Origin: an uncultured Saprospiraceae bacterium
GTDB taxonomy: Bacteria; Bacteroidota; Bacteroidia; Chitinophagales; Saprospiraceae
Assembly (NCBI GenBank): GCA_938016265.1
Contig: CALLWB010000126.1
Coordinates: 1 to 33,269 of the forward strand
DNA: 33,269 bases
Reading direction: 5' to 3'
Made by a program: the position numbers and the translations under genes. Below are positions 17,305-27,400 of this stretch, in pieces; positions within the stretch are counted from its first letter, which is position 1; every line of letters starts with the position of its first letter. The notes under the pieces are model-generated. The model made no database searches. It was not told the origin of the DNA and saw only the letters and a list, made by a program, of their open reading frames with translations.

Positions 17305-19533
17305 GGTATTGACTTTGTTCGAGTAGAAAATGCGACTATTCGTGGCAACGAGATTTATGATGTTCAACGAATGGGGATTCTATCTGGAAAAAGGCAATCG
17401 AGAAACATTCAGATTTACAACAACTATATTCATATTAGTAAGCCTATGCTAAGTTGTTGTGGCTATGGAATATCTATTGGGGGCACTGGGACAGAAACCA
17501 ATGTCACAGGCTGTTACAATTGTATTGGATACAACAACGTAATTGTTTCTGAAGTGCCAGGAGAAATGCTACGCGGTCTGGTGCTGTTCAATTCGGAAAA
17601 TAGTGGCTACTATAACAATATTGTCATAGGGGCACGGGAGGGTTTTTATACTAGAAAATTTACGAATTATCCTCCTAATATTAACCCTAGTTTTAAGAAT
17701 AATATTGTAATAAATTCTACAGCAGTAGCGCATAACCTACTTGCAAATTCGAATACAGGGACCATTGATTTTGACTATAATTTATATTATAATAATCCAA
17801 CGCAACCTACTGAGCCTAATAGTATCTATGCTGATCCTCAGTTTGTCAATCCGACATCAGATTGGCATCTGAAAAGTACTAGTCCTGCAATAGATGCAGG
17901 AATCGCTTATACCTTTTTAGATAATAATGGTGGAAATATTGACGTAACTCATGATAAAGATGGAAATGTACGATCCATCCCCTGGGATATGGGCGTTTAT
18001 GAGTTTTATACTTGTGCCGTCTTATCGGTTTCCACTGTTGTAACAAATGAATCAGGCTCCAATGCTAATGATGGTACTATTAGTTTGACCGCTAACGGAG
18101 GAAGTCCGCCCTACCTATATGTTTGGTCGAATGGAGGAAATACACCAGTTGTTAGCAACCTAAGCGGAGGAACTTACTCGGTTACAATAACTGATGCAAT
18201 CGGCTGTCAAACTGTCGAGTCCGCTACCGTAGGAACAGTTACTCCAAACACGTGTGCAAGCGGGACAACTTATTATGTTGCCCCTAATGGTTCTGACAAT
18301 AATCCAGGCACATTGGCACAACCTTTTGCGACCATGTGGAAAGTCGGTCAGGTCGTTCAAGCAGGCGATGTTGCCATTTTTGAGGATGGAAATTACATAG
18401 AGCCTCATCGGGTAGATTTTAAAACCAATTCAGGAACAAAGGATTGCCCGATTATTGTCAAAGCCAGAAACCAGCATCAGGCCAAAATTGTCTTTACGAC
18501 TGCTTCACAGGGCGCACAAAGTATATGGATTGTCCGGCCCTGGATCACCATTGAAGGTTTTGATTTATCTAAAGAGGTAAAAGGTACATCAACCTCAAAT
18601 CAAATCATCAGGATATATGCGGATACAACATACTCAAATGGAGTTGTGACGGATATACGAAGAGGGAATTACTGCACTGTGCGAGGAAATCGTATCCATA
18701 ATGCCTATGAGGAAGGAGTGAAATCGTATAAGTCCAAAGGGCTCCTAGTAGAAGACAATATTATTTTCGATTTTATACATGAAGGAATTGATTTTGTTGC
18801 TGTAGATAGTTCGATCATTCGAGGAAATGAAGTTTACAATGTGACCCGAATGGGGATTTTGGCAGGTAAGGGAGGATCCCGAAGTATTCAGGTTTATAAT
18901 AATTATGTGCACATCAATAATGTGATGCCGGTTTCTGGTTATGGTATTTCTATTGGAGGAACCTCCACCTTGCCAATCGGGCCTGCTGCACCTACAAAAC
19001 AATTAGGGGTTGCCTGTTATAATTGCATTGTTTACAATAACCTTGTTGTTTCAGAAACTCCAGGGCTGATACAAGAAGGACTGGCAGCTTTTGGAACGAG
19101 AGATTGTGGATTTTTTAACAATGTGGTGATTGGAGCAGACAATGCCTTTTATAGCAGGCACTTCCATGCGTATACCGGGGATACGATTTCTCCGGTCAAT
19201 CGAAATGATAACCTTTCCATTAAAAATAATATCATTATCAATTCGCAGACAAGCACGTACGATTTTTGGGCGGGATCCCTTGGAGGGATAGTCGATTTTG
19301 ACTACAATCTGTTCTTTAACAATCCTAATCAACCAACAGAACCGAATAGTGTTTATGCTGATCCACAATTTGTAGATCCAGCTTCAGATTGGCATCTTCA
19401 AGGCACTAGTCCTGCGATTGAGGCAGGTATTGGATATACTTTTACCGGATATTATGGAGAAGATATAGAGGTAACTAAGGATTGGGATGGCTCGATAAGA
19501 ACAGTCCCTTGGGATATGGGTATTTATGAATTT
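16804..19533 (+). repeat. Internal tandem duplication of a roughly 400-residue beta-helix unit
   Basis: Copy 1 spans about 16804-18006 and copy 2 about 18262-19533. Both begin with GTTYYV and end with PWDMGxYEF. The first 90 residues are almost identical in protein while many third codon positions differ, which points to an old duplication kept by selection rather than a fresh copy. Copy 2 has extra residues around 18622-18672 and 18961-19010. The copies are separated by an SprB-like repeat (about 18010-18240). Confidence 0.85.
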
Positions 19534-20235
19534 AGCGGCGGCCCACCGACCTACATCCAACCAGATATCTGCTTATGGATGGAGGGGCCATATGATCAAA
19601 ATACTGGGAAGATGCGCACTACTTTAAAGCAAAAAAACATCCTGCCGGATAATGGACAACCCTACTCTGTATCACCTTGGAATCAAACGGGGAACAATGG
19701 GAGTGGCTGGTCTACCTTGTATCCTTCTACTATGGTGGATTGGGTGAAAGTTGGTTTCCGATCTGATGTTAGTGCTGCAAGTACGGTGGTCAGCACAACT
19801 GCTTGGCTGATGGAGGATGGTTGTCTGGTTTTTCTGGAGGAGGAACTACTGGAATCCTATGTTGGCAATACCTATTATATTATCGTTGAACATAGAAACC
19901 ATTTGGCCGTCATGACACCCACAGCAATTACTTTAAATGGAGATGTGCTTAGTTATGATTTTCGGAATGGAAATAGCTATACTGGAGGTGGCGTAGGTGC
20001 CGGCCAAAAGGAGATTTTACAGGGAGTATGGGGGATGTTTAGTGGTGATGGTGAGCAGCTTCTTGATATAACAGGATATGACATAAATGGAGCCGACCAA
20101 TCTAGTTGGGAACCACAAAATGGACTGTTTAATATGTATTTGTCAGGAGATTATGATCTTAATGGGGATGTCAATGCGGGAGACAAAGTATTATGGAATA
20201 GCAATAATGGAGTATTCTCTTTGATAGAAAGGTAG
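17371..20235 (+). CDS. C-terminal part of the interrupted beta-helix protein, 954 aa from an internal ATG
   Basis: Translation could restart at the ATG at 17371, but the product would lack a signal peptide and half of beta-helix 1, so it would not be exported by Sec. Contents, in this frame's numbering: end of beta-helix 1 (to about 212), SprB-like repeat (about 215-290; NDGTISLTANGGSPPYLYVW), complete beta-helix 2 (about 298-722), and the shared module (about 730-954). The module has EHRNHLAVMT and a last loop DYDLNGDVNAGD that keeps D, D, N, D and D at the calcium positions. The first loop (GYDINGAD) is degenerate. No glycosidase catalytic domain is visible; the beta-helices could be lyases or binding folds. 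Confidence 0.75.
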   Translation: MGILSGKRQSRNIQIYNNYIHISKPMLSCCGYGISIGGTGTETNVTGCYNCIGYNNVIVSEVPGEMLRGLVLFNSENSGYYNNIVIGAREGFYTRKFTNYPPNINPSFKNNIVINSTAVAHNLLANSNTGTIDFDYNLYYNNPTQPTEPNSIYADPQFVNPTSDWHLKSTSPAIDAGIAYTFLDNNGGNIDVTHDKDGNVRSIPWDMGVYEFYTCAVLSVSTVVTNESGSNANDGTISLTANGGSPPYLYVWSNGGNTPVVSNLSGGTYSVTITDAIGCQTVESATVGTVTPNTCASGTTYYVAPNGSDNNPGTLAQPFATMWKVGQVVQAGDVAIFEDGNYIEPHRVDFKTNSGTKDCPIIVKARNQHQAKIVFTTASQGAQSIWIVRPWITIEGFDLSKEVKGTSTSNQIIRIYADTTYSNGVVTDIRRGNYCTVRGNRIHNAYEEGVKSYKSKGLLVEDNIIFDFIHEGIDFVAVDSSIIRGNEVYNVTRMGILAGKGGSRSIQVYNNYVHINNVMPVSGYGISIGGTSTLPIGPAAPTKQLGVACYNCIVYNNLVVSETPGLIQEGLAAFGTRDCGFFNNVVIGADNAFYSRHFHAYTGDTISPVNRNDNLSIKNNIIINSQTSTYDFWAGSLGGIVDFDYNLFFNNPNQPTEPNSVYADPQFVDPASDWHLQGTSPAIEAGIGYTFTGYYGEDIEVTKDWDGSIRTVPWDMGIYEFSGGPPTYIQPDICLWMEGPYDQNTGKMRTTLKQKNILPDNGQPYSVSPWNQTGNNGSGWSTLYPSTMVDWVKVGFRSDVSAASTVVSTTAWLMEDGCLVFLEEELLESYVGNTYYIIVEHRNHLAVMTPTAITLNGDVLSYDFRNGNSYTGGGVGAGQKEILQGVWGMFSGDGEQLLDITGYDINGADQSSWEPQNGLFNMYLSGDYDLNGDVNAGDKVLWNSNNGVFSLIER

Positions 20236-20701
20236 ATGGATTATAGTTGTCCTTGAGGGAGGCATCTCTTGTTTTTACTTAGCATTATTCAGTTTACTTA
20301 GGAAGGCCTATGCTAGGAGATAGTGAACAAGTGTAGTAATAATCAAACCTAGAATAATAGATTCTCTTGTTAAGAGAAAGCACTACGCTGCTATTTTTTA
20401 AAAGCTGGAAACCATTGATTTTCAAATAAAAACGTTGTTTTACTAGGAAAAAATAAAAAAACATCCGATTTTGTAACTTACTCCATATTCATAAGAATAA
20501 TAATTGTCCCCTTCTTTCGGAATTGTTGCAGTCGATAGACTATAACAGGCTTTTCTATATTCCCTATTCGTCATTTGATATGTTTTTTGAACTTTAAATT
20601 CACGTTATTTTTACCATCTGAATTGCTTTCATTGAATTGGAACTATTCCTCGAAAGAGGTCTACTAGTTCTACAAAAGATCGTTTACCCAAAATTAACAA
20701 C
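20236..20701. other. Intergenic region, AT-rich
   Basis: This 466-base stretch lies between two plus-strand genes. I found no gene, no clear Bacteroidota promoter (TTG then TAnnTTTG) and no strong terminator stem after the stop at 20235. It presumably carries the promoter of the fibre gene at 20702. Confidence 0.35.
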
Positions 20702-23700
20702 ATGAAATTATCTAAATCTATCCTTTTTCTGACTTTATTAATCTCCAGCCTATCCATTTTTGCCCAAAATCAAAATGTGGGAATTGGAACCAACAGTCCG
20801 CTCCCTAGTGCTGCACTAGAAGTCGCTTCTACAGATAAGGGAATGTTAGTCCCACGAATGACTTCCACACAAAGAGCAGCCATCGCAAATCCAGCTACTG
20901 GACTGCTTGTATTTGACAACAGCACCACTACCTTTTGGTATTTTGACGGTACACAATGGGTCAATCTATCCGCTGGTTCTGCAACTGGTGGTCTAACAGA
21001 CAATGACGGCGATACCAAAGTAGAAGTAGAAAAAACCGCAGACGAAGACATCATCCGTTTCACCAACCAAGGAATAGAAATGGGATCCATGGACGGACAA
21101 ACGTTTCATCTCGAATCTCCTGGGGCAAGTGTTTATATAGGGAATGATGCTGGAAGCCAGGATGATGGTAGCTTCCGGTATAATGTTGGAGTGGGTAAAG
21201 AATCAATGTCGACCAATATAACAGGTGCTCGTAATACTGCAATGGGATATCGATCACTCTATTCTAATACCTCTGGGCTGAACAATACTGCTAACGGATA
21301 TCGAGCATTGAACGATAATACAACTGGTGATCATAATACTGCAATTGGATATAGCACGCTAAACAAAAATACTACGGGAGAATACAACACAGCAACAGGA
21401 TCCCAAGCCCTCAATAGAACTACAACAGGAGATAGAAATACATCAAGTGGTCATAATTCTATGTTTTATAATACAATAGGTATTCGAAATACTGCATACG
21501 GTGCATCTGCCTTACACCGAAATTCAAGCGGTGAATACAATGCTGCAATAGGTTATGCCACTATGTACAACAATACAACGGGAGCTAACAATGTAGCTGC
21601 AGGACGCAGTGCATTACAAGGGAATACCACTGGAAATATGAATGTGGCCCTAGGTGTGAACGCTCTTTATCGAAACACCACCATCGACAATTTGGTGGCT
21701 ATTGGAAATAATGCCCTTTACAATAATGGACTAGGTGCAACTTCAAGCGTCCACGCTACAGAAAATGTAGCAGTAGGCTCGAATGCGATGTTCTCCAATA
21801 CGACAGGCTACGGCAATTCGGCTTTAGGGTTTGAGTCCTTAAATGCGAACACTACTGGAGTGTACAATACTGCTGTAGGGACAAGTGTTCTGCATTCCAA
21901 TGTATCTGGTGGAAAAAATACAGGAGCAGGAACGAATGCCTTGTTAAATAATACTACTGGATTTGAAAATGTAGCGACTGGATTTTCTTCTTTACGAAAT
22001 AATACGACTGGCTCTAAAAATACGGCAATAGGTACCGAATCTCAAGTTTTTAATAGCACAGGAACAGGCAACTCTTCTCTAGGATATAGGTCCTTGTTTT
22101 CTAATACAACGGGTAGCGAGAATACGGCTATTGGAAAAGCGGCTTTACACAAAAACACATTTGGCAGTATACTGGTAGCAATTGGAGATTCTGCCCTCTA
22201 TAATAATGGAACTGGAGTACCCAATTCAGGCTATAATGCAAGTAGAAATGTAGCAATAGGAACGAAATCCATGTATTCTAATACAAGAGGTTTTTTGAAT
22301 GTGGCTGTTGGCACAAGCTCCATGTATTCTAATACAATAGGAATAAGTAATGTGGCAGTTGGGCGTGAGGCATTATATAATAATGTAAGTGGAGGGTACA
22401 ATGTCGCCGTTGGGTCGAATGCGATGTTTAGGAATACTACTGGAAGTCGCAATACGAGCTATGGTTTTTGGTCCTTATTAGATAATACTACTGGTGAATA
22501 TAATGTCGCTAATGGGTATCACGCGCTCCTAAGTAATGTATCTGGTAATAATAATAGTGCATTAGGAACAAGTGCGCTGGCGAGTAATGTAACTGGTAAT
22601 AATAATAGTGCATTAGGAACAAGCGCAATGTTGAGGAATACTACTGGAAGCGCCAATGTTGCTATAGGCTGTCATGCATTGTTCAATAGTACGGAGATTG
22701 ATCATTTGGTTGCTGTAGGAGATTCTGCGCTGTTTAATAATGGTTTAGGATTACTAGGTGCCAATGCAATAGGAAATACCGGGGTCGGTTCAAAGGCTTT
22801 ATTGTCCAATCAATCAGGTCATGACAATACAGCGGTAGGCTATCAGACCCTAAATCGTAATGATGCAGGAAACTCAAATACTGCAGTTGGAAGTCAGGCA
22901 TTGTTGCACAATTACTCTTCTGGTAATACTGGAATTGGTGCCAAAGCACTGCTAAACAATCTATCCGGCTTCAACAATACTGCTGTAGGGAATAATGCAC
23001 TTTTAAAGAATACGACTGGAAGCGGAAATACGGCAAATGGATATTATGCGCTGGCTGCAAACACATCAGGAGGATCAAATGTAGCTACAGGTTTTAATTC
23101 TCTTACTTCGAATATTGATGGAGATCATAATGTCGCAAATGGAGTTAATGCGCTTCGTTCTAACATCTCAGGAAATAATAATATCGCAAATGGAGGTAAT
23201 GCGCTTCGTTCTAATGTCTCAGGAAATAATAATGTAACCATTGGTCACAATTCGATGTATTCAACCACATCAGGTGACGATAATGTGGCCACAGGCTATT
23301 ATGCACTTTACCAAAACACTACAGGAAGTGGAAATGTTGCCTATGGGAATAGGGCGCTATATGGAAATACAAATGGGTTTAACAACATTGCTATTGGTAA
23401 TGCCGCTCTACACAACAGTGGTCCTTCAAGACATTTGATTGCGATTGGAGATTCTGCGTTATTTAGCGTTGGTCAAGGTGTTTGTTGTGCTATAGGAAAC
23501 ATTGCAATTGGCTCAAGCGCATTAAGATCAAACAATGCGAGTTCAAACACGGCAGTTGGTTATTATAGCTTGAGGTATAATACAAGTGGATCCTCAAATA
23601 CTGCTTTAGGAGGAGAATCATTGACAAGGAATACCACAGGGTTTAACAATGCTGCATTTGGTGTTCGGTCCCTTTTTAAAAATATTACTGGAAATTCGAA

Positions 23701-24433
23701 TGTCGCAGTCGGATATAACACACTTTGGGCTAATACTGCGGGGGTTTTGAATACTGCCACTGGGAGTGGTGCTCTATTTTCAAATACCTCAGGTGATAGA
23801 AATACAGCTTTGGGGTCTCTAGCACTTCAAAACAATACCACTGGCTCCAACAATACCGCTATTGGAAATCAAGCGATGCTATTAGCAAGTGGGATTAATA
23901 ATGCCGTAGCTATTGGCTTTAACACTCAAGCAACTTCAAGTAACTCCGTCCGCATTGGAAATATAGCAGTGTCTTCAATCGGAGGACAAGTAGGCTGGTC
24001 AACACTCTCCGACGGCAGATTCAAAACCACAGTTCAGGAAAATGTTCAAGGACTGGAGTTTATCAACCTGCTTCGGCCGGTGACTTATCAGTTGGACATG
24101 GATGCGCTAGCTAGTTTTTACAAAACGCCAGAAGATTCACGCCTTAGAGATTCCGAAGCACTAGCTGCCAAGGAGATTTACAGTGGATTCATTGCCCAGG
24201 AAGTGGAGGCGGCGGCTAGTAGCCTGGGGTATTCTTTTCATGGAGTAGATGAACCTAAGAATGCCGAGTCGCATTATGGTTTACGGTATTCGGAGTTCGT
24301 CGTGCCATTAGTGAAAGCTGTCCAGGAACAACAGGAGATTATTGAATTGCAAAATGACCGATTGGAATCGCAGGACAAAAAACTTTCTCTATTGATAGAG
24401 CGCATTGCTAAGCTAGAGACCGCTCAGGAATAG
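20702..24433 (+). CDS. Secreted fibre-like repeat protein with S74-type intramolecular chaperone domain, 1243 aa
   Basis: The signal peptide (about 1-21, ending SIFAQ) is followed by a head found at the start of many Bacteroidota fibre-like proteins (about 24-95; NVGIGTNSPLPSAALEV, GMLVPRMTSTQRAAI, FWYFDGTQWVNL). A connecting region leads to 52 repeats of about 17 residues (161-1066; pattern NTAxGxxALxxNTTGxx), expected to form a YadA-head-like beta-roll. The C-terminus (about 1085-1230) matches the S74 chaperone found on phage tail spikes: Ser1103-Asp1104 with Lys1108 (SDGRFK) as candidate self-cleavage residues, then GFIAQEVE and the closing coiled coil (VQEQQEIIELQNDRLESQ). S74 domains trimerise fibres and may cut themselves off before the Ser. 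A trimeric surface fibre or adhesin is therefore likely. It has no dockerin-like tail, unlike its neighbours. Confidence 0.9.
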   Translation: MKLSKSILFLTLLISSLSIFAQNQNVGIGTNSPLPSAALEVASTDKGMLVPRMTSTQRAAIANPATGLLVFDNSTTTFWYFDGTQWVNLSAGSATGGLTDNDGDTKVEVEKTADEDIIRFTNQGIEMGSMDGQTFHLESPGASVYIGNDAGSQDDGSFRYNVGVGKESMSTNITGARNTAMGYRSLYSNTSGLNNTANGYRALNDNTTGDHNTAIGYSTLNKNTTGEYNTATGSQALNRTTTGDRNTSSGHNSMFYNTIGIRNTAYGASALHRNSSGEYNAAIGYATMYNNTTGANNVAAGRSALQGNTTGNMNVALGVNALYRNTTIDNLVAIGNNALYNNGLGATSSVHATENVAVGSNAMFSNTTGYGNSALGFESLNANTTGVYNTAVGTSVLHSNVSGGKNTGAGTNALLNNTTGFENVATGFSSLRNNTTGSKNTAIGTESQVFNSTGTGNSSLGYRSLFSNTTGSENTAIGKAALHKNTFGSILVAIGDSALYNNGTGVPNSGYNASRNVAIGTKSMYSNTRGFLNVAVGTSSMYSNTIGISNVAVGREALYNNVSGGYNVAVGSNAMFRNTTGSRNTSYGFWSLLDNTTGEYNVANGYHALLSNVSGNNNSALGTSALASNVTGNNNSALGTSAMLRNTTGSANVAIGCHALFNSTEIDHLVAVGDSALFNNGLGLLGANAIGNTGVGSKALLSNQSGHDNTAVGYQTLNRNDAGNSNTAVGSQALLHNYSSGNTGIGAKALLNNLSGFNNTAVGNNALLKNTTGSGNTANGYYALAANTSGGSNVATGFNSLTSNIDGDHNVANGVNALRSNISGNNNIANGGNALRSNVSGNNNVTIGHNSMYSTTSGDDNVATGYYALYQNTTGSGNVAYGNRALYGNTNGFNNIAIGNAALHNSGPSRHLIAIGDSALFSVGQGVCCAIGNIAIGSSALRSNNASSNTAVGYYSLRYNTSGSSNTALGGESLTRNTTGFNNAAFGVRSLFKNITGNSNVAVGYNTLWANTAGVLNTATGSGALFSNTSGDRNTALGSLALQNNTTGSNNTAIGNQAMLLASGINNAVAIGFNTQATSSNSVRIGNIAVSSIGGQVGWSTLSDGRFKTTVQENVQGLEFINLLRPVTYQLDMDALASFYKTPEDSRLRDSEALAAKEIYSGFIAQEVEAAASSLGYSFHGVDEPKNAESHYGLRYSEFVVPLVKAVQEQQEIIELQNDRLESQDKKLSLLIERIAKLETAQE
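21182..23899 (+). repeat. 52 tandem coding repeats of 17 codons (51 bp)
   Basis: I aligned 52 units covering residues 161-1066 of the fibre protein. Most are exactly 17 residues, three are 16, and four are longer (24, 25, 23 and 21 residues, starting at 331, 491, 669 and 912). DNA identity between units is low except for a few neighbours, such as those at about 22544-22648 and 23139-23232, which look like recent local duplications. Confidence 0.9.
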
Positions 24434-24440
24434 CTGGATA

Positions 24441-24497
24441 GTGGAATAGGATTTCAAATATCAGATGAAGGGCCTTTATTCCACTGGGCTGGCCCTT
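24441..24497. terminator. Convergent-gene inverted repeats, candidate bidirectional terminator
   Basis: Between the converging ends at 24433 and 24496 there are two interleaved inverted repeats: GTGGAATA (24441-24448) with TATTCCAC (24477-24484), and AAGGGCC (24468-24474) with GGCCCTT (24491-24497). They overlap, so only one can form at a time. T-rich tails are short, so this is a moderate call. Confidence 0.35.
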
Positions 24498-27400
24498 ATT
24501 CGGTGGGCTTGGGTAGACTAGAAAATATTCCATTATTCCTGTTCCATAATATTCTGTCGACACCGTTTACTTCGCCATCTAAATTTAAATCAGTCTTTAG
24601 ATACTGGTCAAAGTTGCCATTTTTGAGTGACCAGTTTTGCTTGTCAACTCCGTCAATAGTATGGTCAGAATTAATGTCTCCTGAGTATAAAACCCAGCGG
24701 CCAGGAAGTACTTTTTTCTGGCTAACTCCGTTGTAAAAGGAGATCCCATTTTGAGTCGTCAAATCGATAGTAGCTTCGCCGGGAGCTATCGGACCAAACA
24801 TAACAGGCAAGTGGTTTCGATGTTTAAAAACGACATAAACCGAATCACTGCTGAAAGTAGCCAGGTCAATGGAAGAATAGCCATCGGCAGACACGACTTC
24901 TCCATTTCTGCGTAGCAGCGCCAAGCTTCGATTTATTGTTTGGGTGGGATCAGTTGCGGGGCGCAACTCAATTTCTATACCGTCTACTATGCTATAAGCT
25001 CCTGTGTTTTGAAAAATAAATGGAGCTGTCGAATCAGTTGCAGTTGCTAAATCGATTAATTGATTTGGTAATAGAGACTTCATACGTAGTTGGTCACTCA
25101 TCAATAAGGTGGACGGATCCAATGGACCTTCTAACCAAATTTTTGGTGATAGTTTTACAGCATTCAAACATCCCTGAGGAGCGGTTAACTCGAAGCTGAT
25201 GACTGCTGGGAGTTTTGTAGGACTTGGACTGCTCACTGTTAGTGAATAGTGGCCAGGAGGCAGATTAGAAATGGAAGAGGTGGTTTTTCCGTTGCTCCAA
25301 AGGTAGGAATGTAGGCCAGGTTCAATTACATACGCACTGGCCTTTCCGAAATTCATGCAGTCGGGCTCGTTGGTCGTCACTCTTGCTTGTACGGTGCTTG
25401 TATTCGCAAAACTTGCGGGGGCATTGTTCAGCGGGAAAACTACCGTCTGTCCACTTGCTATTTCCAGCGAATCGACTTTTAAAATATGGGCATCACCCGT
25501 TATTTTGCTTTCGAATACATCAATTCCTACTAGCAATTCTTCTATGATAATATTGGCTACCGGGCCATTCAACGGTTTGTCGGGGGAGGAAGTAAACAGA
25601 CCGATGTCAAGCCTTCCAGTTGCTGAGTCATATTGTTCCACCATCTTCAATTCAGCAGGATTTCCTAAAGAAGAATTTGTAATATCCGTATACATGTTGA
25701 TGCTATTACTGTTAGAGATGGAAAAGGAAACTCCCTTTGCAGAAACAGGAAGGGCACTGCTAGTTTTGTGCTTTAGATAAATATCAAAACTACGTCGTAA
25801 ATAGTTGTTTCCTCCAGCGTTGATAATAGAATCGGATAAAGGTATTACATCAATGTAATACGCTGCTTCTGGTGAGGTCGGTTTTGGGAGAAGTGCAGGC
25901 GAGATATTATTAAAATTATTCTCAATAATAATCAAATCTAAACTATCGATTATACCGTTGCCATCGCAGTCCTGATGCTTGTTGTTAATTCCTAGAACTG
26001 TGGAGGGCCAGTTGTTGCTAGATTGTGGCGTCCAGGTTCCGTTTGCGTTTGGTCTTGTTGTTCCCGAATTTTGGTAGGCGATGCCGCAATACAGGACATC
26101 CGATGCTTCTACCAAGCCGTTTCTATTTGCATCTCCAGGATAAACGATAGCGTCGGACAGTAGGAAAATGGTAGTACTGAATAAGGTTAAGTTTGGGAGT
26201 TGGGAATTTGTGACTTCGCAATGATACCAGCCAGAAACTAAGGGTATGAAATGATTGTTTCCTGGAATTGTGCTTACCAACGAATTGTCAAAATACCAAT
26301 GATAAGTATTGTTTGTAGTTGGTTCATTCTCCAGCACGAAATACTGATTTTCAGAGCTATAGATTGGTATCGAATGTTGTTCAGCATACTGGTAAGTTCC
26401 CCCGTTCGAATTGGTCAGCGAATCCAGAAACGAAACGGAGCTTAATAAAGAAACAAATGTAAATTGATTGTCCTTTACATCTAATTCAACAATTTTAGGG
26501 AGATTAGAAAATTCTGGAACTACACCAGTTAGTTGATTGTGTTCAAAATATGCCCATTCTAAGTTTGGAAGATTTGAAAAATTTGGAAGATCACCGGTCA
26601 ATAAATTGTGGGTAACACTCAGATAATAAATACTAGGAATACTTGTGAAATTCGGGATCGAACCTGTCAATTGGTTGCTAGAAAAATTCGTGTATTTTAA
26701 AAGTGGAAGATTCAAAAAATTAGGAATAACACCTGTTAAGTTATTGCTTGATAAATCTAGGTATCTTAAAGAAGGGAGACTGGTGAAATCCGGGATGGAA
26801 CCGGTTAATTGATTACTGGATAAATCCAATTTGTCTAAGTTAGCAATATTTGAAAAATCTGGAATTGAACCTGTTAACTGATTGCTTTTAAGAACAACGC
26901 TCTCTAGATCGGGTAGGCTATAAAAGTAGGGTACGGGTCCAGTGAGTTGATTGCTATGAAAGTTGATGTTTCTTAGGCTCGGAAGGTTTGATAAGTCAGG
27001 AATAGCACCAGTGAGCAGATTTTCTCCTAGAAACAAATACTTTAGAGCAGGTAGCTGAAGATTTGGGATGGGGCCCGTCAATTGATTTTCAGATAAGTTC
27101 AGTTCAAGTATTGACGGAAGACTTGAAAAGTTGGGAATGGAACCTGTCAATTGATTTCCATACAAGTTTATTTTTATGACGTTTTGGAAGTTTGGGAAGT
27201 CTGGAATGGAGCCATTAAGCTGGTTTTCATTTATAACCAATTGTTCTAAGTTAGTTAGATTTGAAAATTCAGGGATAGCGCCTGTCAATTGGTTGCTAGA
27301 AAAGTCAATTTCCAGCAAGTTGGGAAGGCTGGAAAGGCTCGGTATGGTCCCTGTCAATTGATTGGCATACAGAAACAGATAACTTAGTTGGGGGATATTA

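Larger units (their letters stand above)
16660..20235 (+). pseudogene. Tandem beta-helix surface protein gene interrupted by one in-frame TAA (would be 1191 aa)
   Basis: The two open frames at 16660-17304 and 17371-20235 are in the same phase, and the 22 codons between them also read as good protein (GIDFVRVENATIRGNEIYD). The only break is the TAA at 17302-17304. The gene contains two homologous halves, and at the matching place in the second half (18781-18783) the codon is GAA within FIHEGIDF. The stop is thus most simply a G-to-T change at 17302. Everything downstream keeps coding character, including the tail shared with four other proteins, so the mutation is recent, a sequencing error, or is read through. 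Full order: signal peptide, beta-helix 1, SprB-like repeat, beta-helix 2, C-terminal dockerin-like module. Confidence 0.85.

Noticed and set aside
3493-20235. A true cellulosome operon
   Set aside because: No cohesin-like domain or scaffoldin is visible in the window; the dockerin-like tail alone does not prove it.
21182-23899. Regular repeats that might suggest a CRISPR array
   Set aside because: The units are continuous in one reading frame with a 17-codon period and no unique spacers; they encode protein repeats.
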